From Microbacterium sp. LWS13-1.2 (GTDB lineage Bacteria > Actinomycetota > Actinomycetes > Actinomycetales > Microbacteriaceae): DNA of 64,000 bases. Under the pieces are notes generated by a model that was not told where the DNA came from, searched no databases, and was given only the letters and a program-made list of their open reading frames with translations. Positions 63,346 through 64,000 of this stretch are shown here, piece after piece. A program made the position numbers and the translations under genes. The stretch lies in the NCBI RefSeq assembly GCF_040144835.1, contig NZ_CP151632.1, positions 3,100,001 through 3,164,000 of the forward strand, in the 5' to 3' direction. The number at the start of each line of letters is the position of its first letter. Position 1 is the stretch's first letter.

Positions 63346-64000
63346 CACGCGCGGCCTCCTCCGGGAACGGTGAAGCATGCGTACACGCGTTCATCGGATG
63401 GCCGGAGCCCATTCGCAGCGACCTCACGGGCGGCACAGGCGAGTTCATCGCGAACGGTGCGGTACGCGGGATCGGGAGCAAAGTTCCGCCTCTCGGTCGG
63501 ATCGGCCACGGGGTCCGCGAGGAAGAGGTCGGCGTCGTCGTCGGCCGTCCGCTGTCCTTGGAGGCGGGTGGTGAGATCAAGTCGATAGCGGTCGGTCCTC
63601 ACGCAGATGCGCTGCGGCCACCCGAACCGTTTTCCAGCGTCCCCTTGCCGTGATTCGGAAAAGCTCGGCTCGCCGCCGCTCCGTACCCGATGCCGCTGAT
63701 GTGGAGCGGGTATGGATCGTCAGTGCGCAGATCCCCGCCTCCGATGTCGGCCGGGGTATCCACATCCGCGGCGGCTAGCAGTGTGCGGTCCACGTCTGCG
63801 TTGGACGCGAGATCCATCCGCCGCGAGCCCGGCTGGGTCTCGTCGCTCGACCAGACGATCAGGGGCACGCGGGCGCTCGCCGGGGCGAACGTGTGCTTGC
63901 CGAAGGATCCGTCCTCGTCGAGATGCGCGCCGTGATCGGCAGTGAGGAGCATGGTCAACCGGCCGAGGCTCTCGGTGCCGGAGATGGCGGCCGTGATCCT
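63345..64000 (-). pseudogene. Frameshifted sulfatase, continuing past the window end
   Basis: The upstream part is open to the window edge and has the sulfatase motif T-A-D-H-G-A-H-L with F-G-K-H-T-F-A, then P-L-I-V-W. The frame breaks near 63610-63625 after G-T-L-E-N-G; one base over, the C-terminus resumes as R-T-D-R-Y-R-L-D-L ... D-P-T-E-R-R-N. A single indel (or sequencing error) explains it. The active-site Cys/Ser region is beyond the window. The end runs directly into the FGE remnant. Confidence 0.75.

Overview
The window is high-GC DNA from an actinobacterium, most likely a Microbacteriaceae member of the Microbacterium type. The assignment rests on gene order (hpt-ftsH-folE-folP-folB-folK-DUF3180-PH-PH-DUF2520-panC, then lysS, clpC, radA), on the many ATGA stop/start overlaps, and on the protein families seen. 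It is an inference from content, not from a database search. A strong local habit is leaderless transcription: a TANNNT -10 element followed by 6-7 nt and then the ATG or GTG.

Region 1 (1-37.8 kb) is mostly conserved chromosome. It holds a hydrolase/lipoprotein pair, hpt, ftsH, a tightly coupled folate-PH-domain-pantothenate operon (4.26-10.99 kb), a metallo-hydrolase, an MFS pump, lysS, a DUF4192 gene, cardiolipin synthase, a DUF2975/XRE operon with a clear palindromic operator (20.6 kb), clpC preceded by a 14-codon leaderless ORF, and an acetyltransferase. A catabolic set at 25-32 kb (APC permease, glutamine-synthetase-like ligase, class I amidotransferase hydrolase, aldehyde dehydrogenase, SDR, GntR regulator) fits gamma-glutamylation of an amino alcohol such as ethanolamine. 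After it come radA, L-lactate dehydrogenase, a DHA2-type MFS pump and a class II amidotransferase.

Region 2 begins at a tRNA-Ser(CGA) gene (37.76 kb). A frameshifted IS481-like element of about 1.4 kb sits directly at its 3' end, flanked by a 15-bp copy of the tRNA 3' end, and the probable original tRNA terminator is displaced to the far side. Beyond it lies an accessory stretch: an SDR, a TetR regulator, an amidohydrolase and an XRE/MmyB regulator, then carbohydrate catabolism.

Region 3 (44.4-64 kb) reads as a glycan and sugar-acid utilisation island. One module is an MFS transporter plus TIM-barrel isomerase, a TetR regulator, and a GH2 beta-mannosidase/serine hydrolase/sugar kinase operon; matching TetR-type palindromes lie in front of both arms. 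A second module is an IclR regulator divergent from an enolase-superfamily dehydratase, a KDPG-type aldolase and a KDG-type kinase. Downstream of IclR are a complete tripartite tricarboxylate transporter (tctC-tctB-tctA), two Cys-type sulfatases and a ComA-like (phosphosulfolactate synthase family) enzyme. The window ends in a decaying sulfatase and a remnant of a formylglycine-generating enzyme, so the two intact sulfatases probably need a maturase encoded elsewhere.
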